14,411 bases of DNA from Chlamydiia bacterium (GTDB lineage: Bacteria > Chlamydiota > Chlamydiia > Chlamydiales > FEN-1388): contig JAQGPK010000026.1 of assembly GCA_028293095.1 (NCBI GenBank), positions 1 to 14,411 of the forward strand. The letters run 5' to 3'. The position numbers and the translations under genes are program-made. This document shows positions 13,296-14,411 of the stretch, piece by piece. The first letter of the stretch is position 1. Each line of letters starts with the position of its first letter. The notes below the pieces were generated by a model. It was not told the DNA's origin, ran no database searches, and saw only the letters and a program-made list of their open reading frames with translations.

Positions 13296-13985
13296 TTACG
13301 CTCCTGAAGCTACTTGGCTAGCGGATGAGGATACATCAGCCTTCGCTTTTTTTGCTACTACATTCGGTTCACCGCGATTGATCCACACTTTTACACCAAT
13401 CGATCCGTATGTTGTTTCTGCTCTTCCATGAGCATAATCAATGTCAGTTCTCATTGTCTGAAGAGGAATAATTCCGTCTTTGTACCACTCGCGGCGTGCA
13501 ATCTCAGCACCACCAACTCGACCTGATACTTGTACACGAACACCTAATCCACCCGCTTCAAGTACGCTCTGCATTGCCTTTTTCAAAGCGCGTCTAAATG
13601 GAATGCGACGCTCTAACTGCTTTGCAATACCATCCGCAACAATCTTTGCGTCAATATCAGGGCGCTTGATTTCTTCAACTTCAATCCAAACATCTTTGTT
13701 TGTGAGCTTAGAAAGTTCTTCACGAAGAACATCTATTTCGCTACCTTTTTTGCCAATTACAAGTCCTGGCTTTGCAGTGTGAATAGTCACTTCAATTTTA
13801 TCACTCATACGTCTAATAGTGATGAAAGATGTGCCTTGGCAGCATGCTTTCAACATCAAAGTGTGACGAATAAGCTTATCTTCCATTAAAAGAGAGCCAA
13901 ACTCATGCTTATTGGCGTACCAGCGTGATTTCCATCCGCGATTTAATGCTAGTCTAAAACCTATTGGATTCGTTTTTTGTCCCAT
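13296..13985 (-). CDS. rpsC: 30S ribosomal protein S3
   Basis: S3 lies in the head of the small subunit at the mRNA entry channel and takes part in unwinding mRNA. The 229-residue protein starts GQKTNPIGFRLALNRGWKSR and has a KH domain with IEVTIHTAKPGLVIGKKGSE (GxxG motif GKKG). Its C-terminal domain holds RRIPFRRALKKAMQSVLEAG, GVRVQVSGRVGGAEIARREW, IPLQTMRTDIDYAHGRAETT and GSIGVKVWINRGE. A short Ala/Ser-rich tail ends it. The start is ATG with AAGGAG 5 nt upstream. It lies 8 bp after rplV, whose stop adjoins this binding site. Confidence 0.98.
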   Translation of the reverse strand: MGQKTNPIGFRLALNRGWKSRWYANKHEFGSLLMEDKLIRHTLMLKACCQGTSFITIRRMSDKIEVTIHTAKPGLVIGKKGSEIDVLREELSKLTNKDVWIEVEEIKRPDIDAKIVADGIAKQLERRIPFRRALKKAMQSVLEAGGLGVRVQVSGRVGGAEIARREWYKDGIIPLQTMRTDIDYAHGRAETTYGSIGVKVWINRGEPNVVAKKAKADVSSSASQVASGA

Positions 13986-13993
13986 TATTCTCC

Positions 13994-14326
13994 TTACGCC
14001 TCGCCTACGATAACTGTAAAATGGCTCATTCTCTTCAAGAATGGATGACGACTTCCACGGCTTCTTGGCTTTGAACGCTTTAAGCGTGGACCTTCATCAA
14101 CACGGACTTCTTCGACTTTTAATTTCTCTGCACTCGTTTCTGATTGCATTTCTGCATTCGCTACCGCGCTATCGAGAGTTTTTATTAAAAGACGACCGCC
14201 CTTCAAACTACTAGCAGAGAGCTGTAATCTCGCCTCAGCTATAGGCAAACCGCGAATTAAATCCGCAGCAAGTCTTGCTTTTCGAGGACTTATACGAACA
14301 TATTTTGTAATCGCTTGATAACTCAT
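13994..14326 (-). CDS. rplV: 50S ribosomal protein L22
   Basis: L22 spans the large subunit, and its beta-hairpin lines the peptide exit tunnel at the macrolide-binding region. The 110-residue protein contains KYVRISPRKARLAADLIRGL, LIKTLDSAVANAEMQSE, then VRVDEGPRLKRSKPRSRGSR and HPFLKRMSHFTVIVGEA. The hairpin region (about 80-98) keeps the basic RSKPRSRG part. Its length is typical. The start is ATG with AAGGG about 8 nt upstream; 11 bp separate it from rpsS. Confidence 0.97.
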   Translation of the reverse strand: MSYQAITKYVRISPRKARLAADLIRGLPIAEARLQLSASSLKGGRLLIKTLDSAVANAEMQSETSAEKLKVEEVRVDEGPRLKRSKPRSRGSRHPFLKRMSHFTVIVGEA

Positions 14327-14337
14327 CTCTTTATCCC

Positions 14338-14411
14338 TTACGCTGCTGGTGCAGTAGCTGCTGCTTTCTTGATCGGATGCCCTTTAAAGGTTCTCGTTGG
14401 TGAAAATTCAC
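14338..14411 (-). CDS. rpsS: 30S ribosomal protein S19 (3' end only)
   Basis: Only the last 23 codons are present. They read EFSPTRTFKGHPIKKAAATA then PAA and a TAA stop at 14338-14340. GEFSPTRTFKGH followed by a basic/Ala-rich end is the C-terminal signature of S19, which sits in the small-subunit head near S13. The position, 11 bp before rplV, is the standard rpsS-rplV order. Confidence 0.9.
   Translation of the reverse strand, partial: EFSPTRTFKGHPIKKAAATAPAA

Noticed and set aside
12852..13307. Plus-strand frame opposite rplP
   Set aside because: It is the antisense of L16, whose minus-strand sequence is unmistakable.

Overview
The window is a bacterial ribosomal-protein locus lying entirely on the minus strand. 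Its gene order and protein sequences point to the phylum Chlamydiota. After the late S10 cluster and the spc/alpha genes, rplQ is followed by a glycolytic GAPDH gene (gapA). rpsN, rpmD and rpmJ are absent from their usual places. SecY, RpoA, L17 and S11 resemble the chlamydial proteins I remember. Several proteins differ clearly from the pathogenic Chlamydiaceae, the DNA is A+T-rich, and there is a repeat-bearing intergenic region of about 1.1 kb. I therefore infer an amoeba- or arthropod-associated (environmental) chlamydia, but cannot name the genus.

Layout, in the direction of transcription (from high to low coordinates): the 3' end of rpsS at the right edge, then rplV, rpsC, rplP, rpmC, rpsQ, rplN, rplX, rplE, rpsH, rplF, rplR, rpsE, rplO, secY, rpsM, rpsK, rpoA and rplQ. 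Genes up to rplO are separated by about 8-21 bp or overlap slightly, as expected for one long transcript with translational coupling. The exceptions in the run are a 125-bp gap before secY holding a long inverted repeat, an 87-bp gap before rpsM, and a 51-bp gap before rpoA. The run ends in a strong intrinsic terminator just after rplQ.

From 3471 to about 4540 no convincing gene is seen. This stretch holds several copies of a short heptad-like repeat (AACGCAAAG and CACAGAG types, two of them in inverted orientation) and a cluster of four small hairpins. Next comes gapA, whose active site is intact but whose S-loop is unusual. It is followed by a chlamydia-type protein of unknown function with an arginine/glycine-rich centre, and then by comEC, a DNA-uptake channel gene starting with GTG, which runs off the left edge.

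Most genes work together in ribosome assembly (S3, S5, S8, S11, S13, S17, S19, L5, L6, L14-L18, L22, L24, L29), protein export (SecY) and transcription (RpoA). The three genes after the terminator form a separate block concerned with glycolysis, an unknown and possibly nucleic-acid-binding role, and DNA uptake. I did not find a new multi-gene system. The points most worth checking are the repeat family, the hairpin cluster, the inverted repeat before secY, the GAPDH S-loop and the Arg-rich protein.
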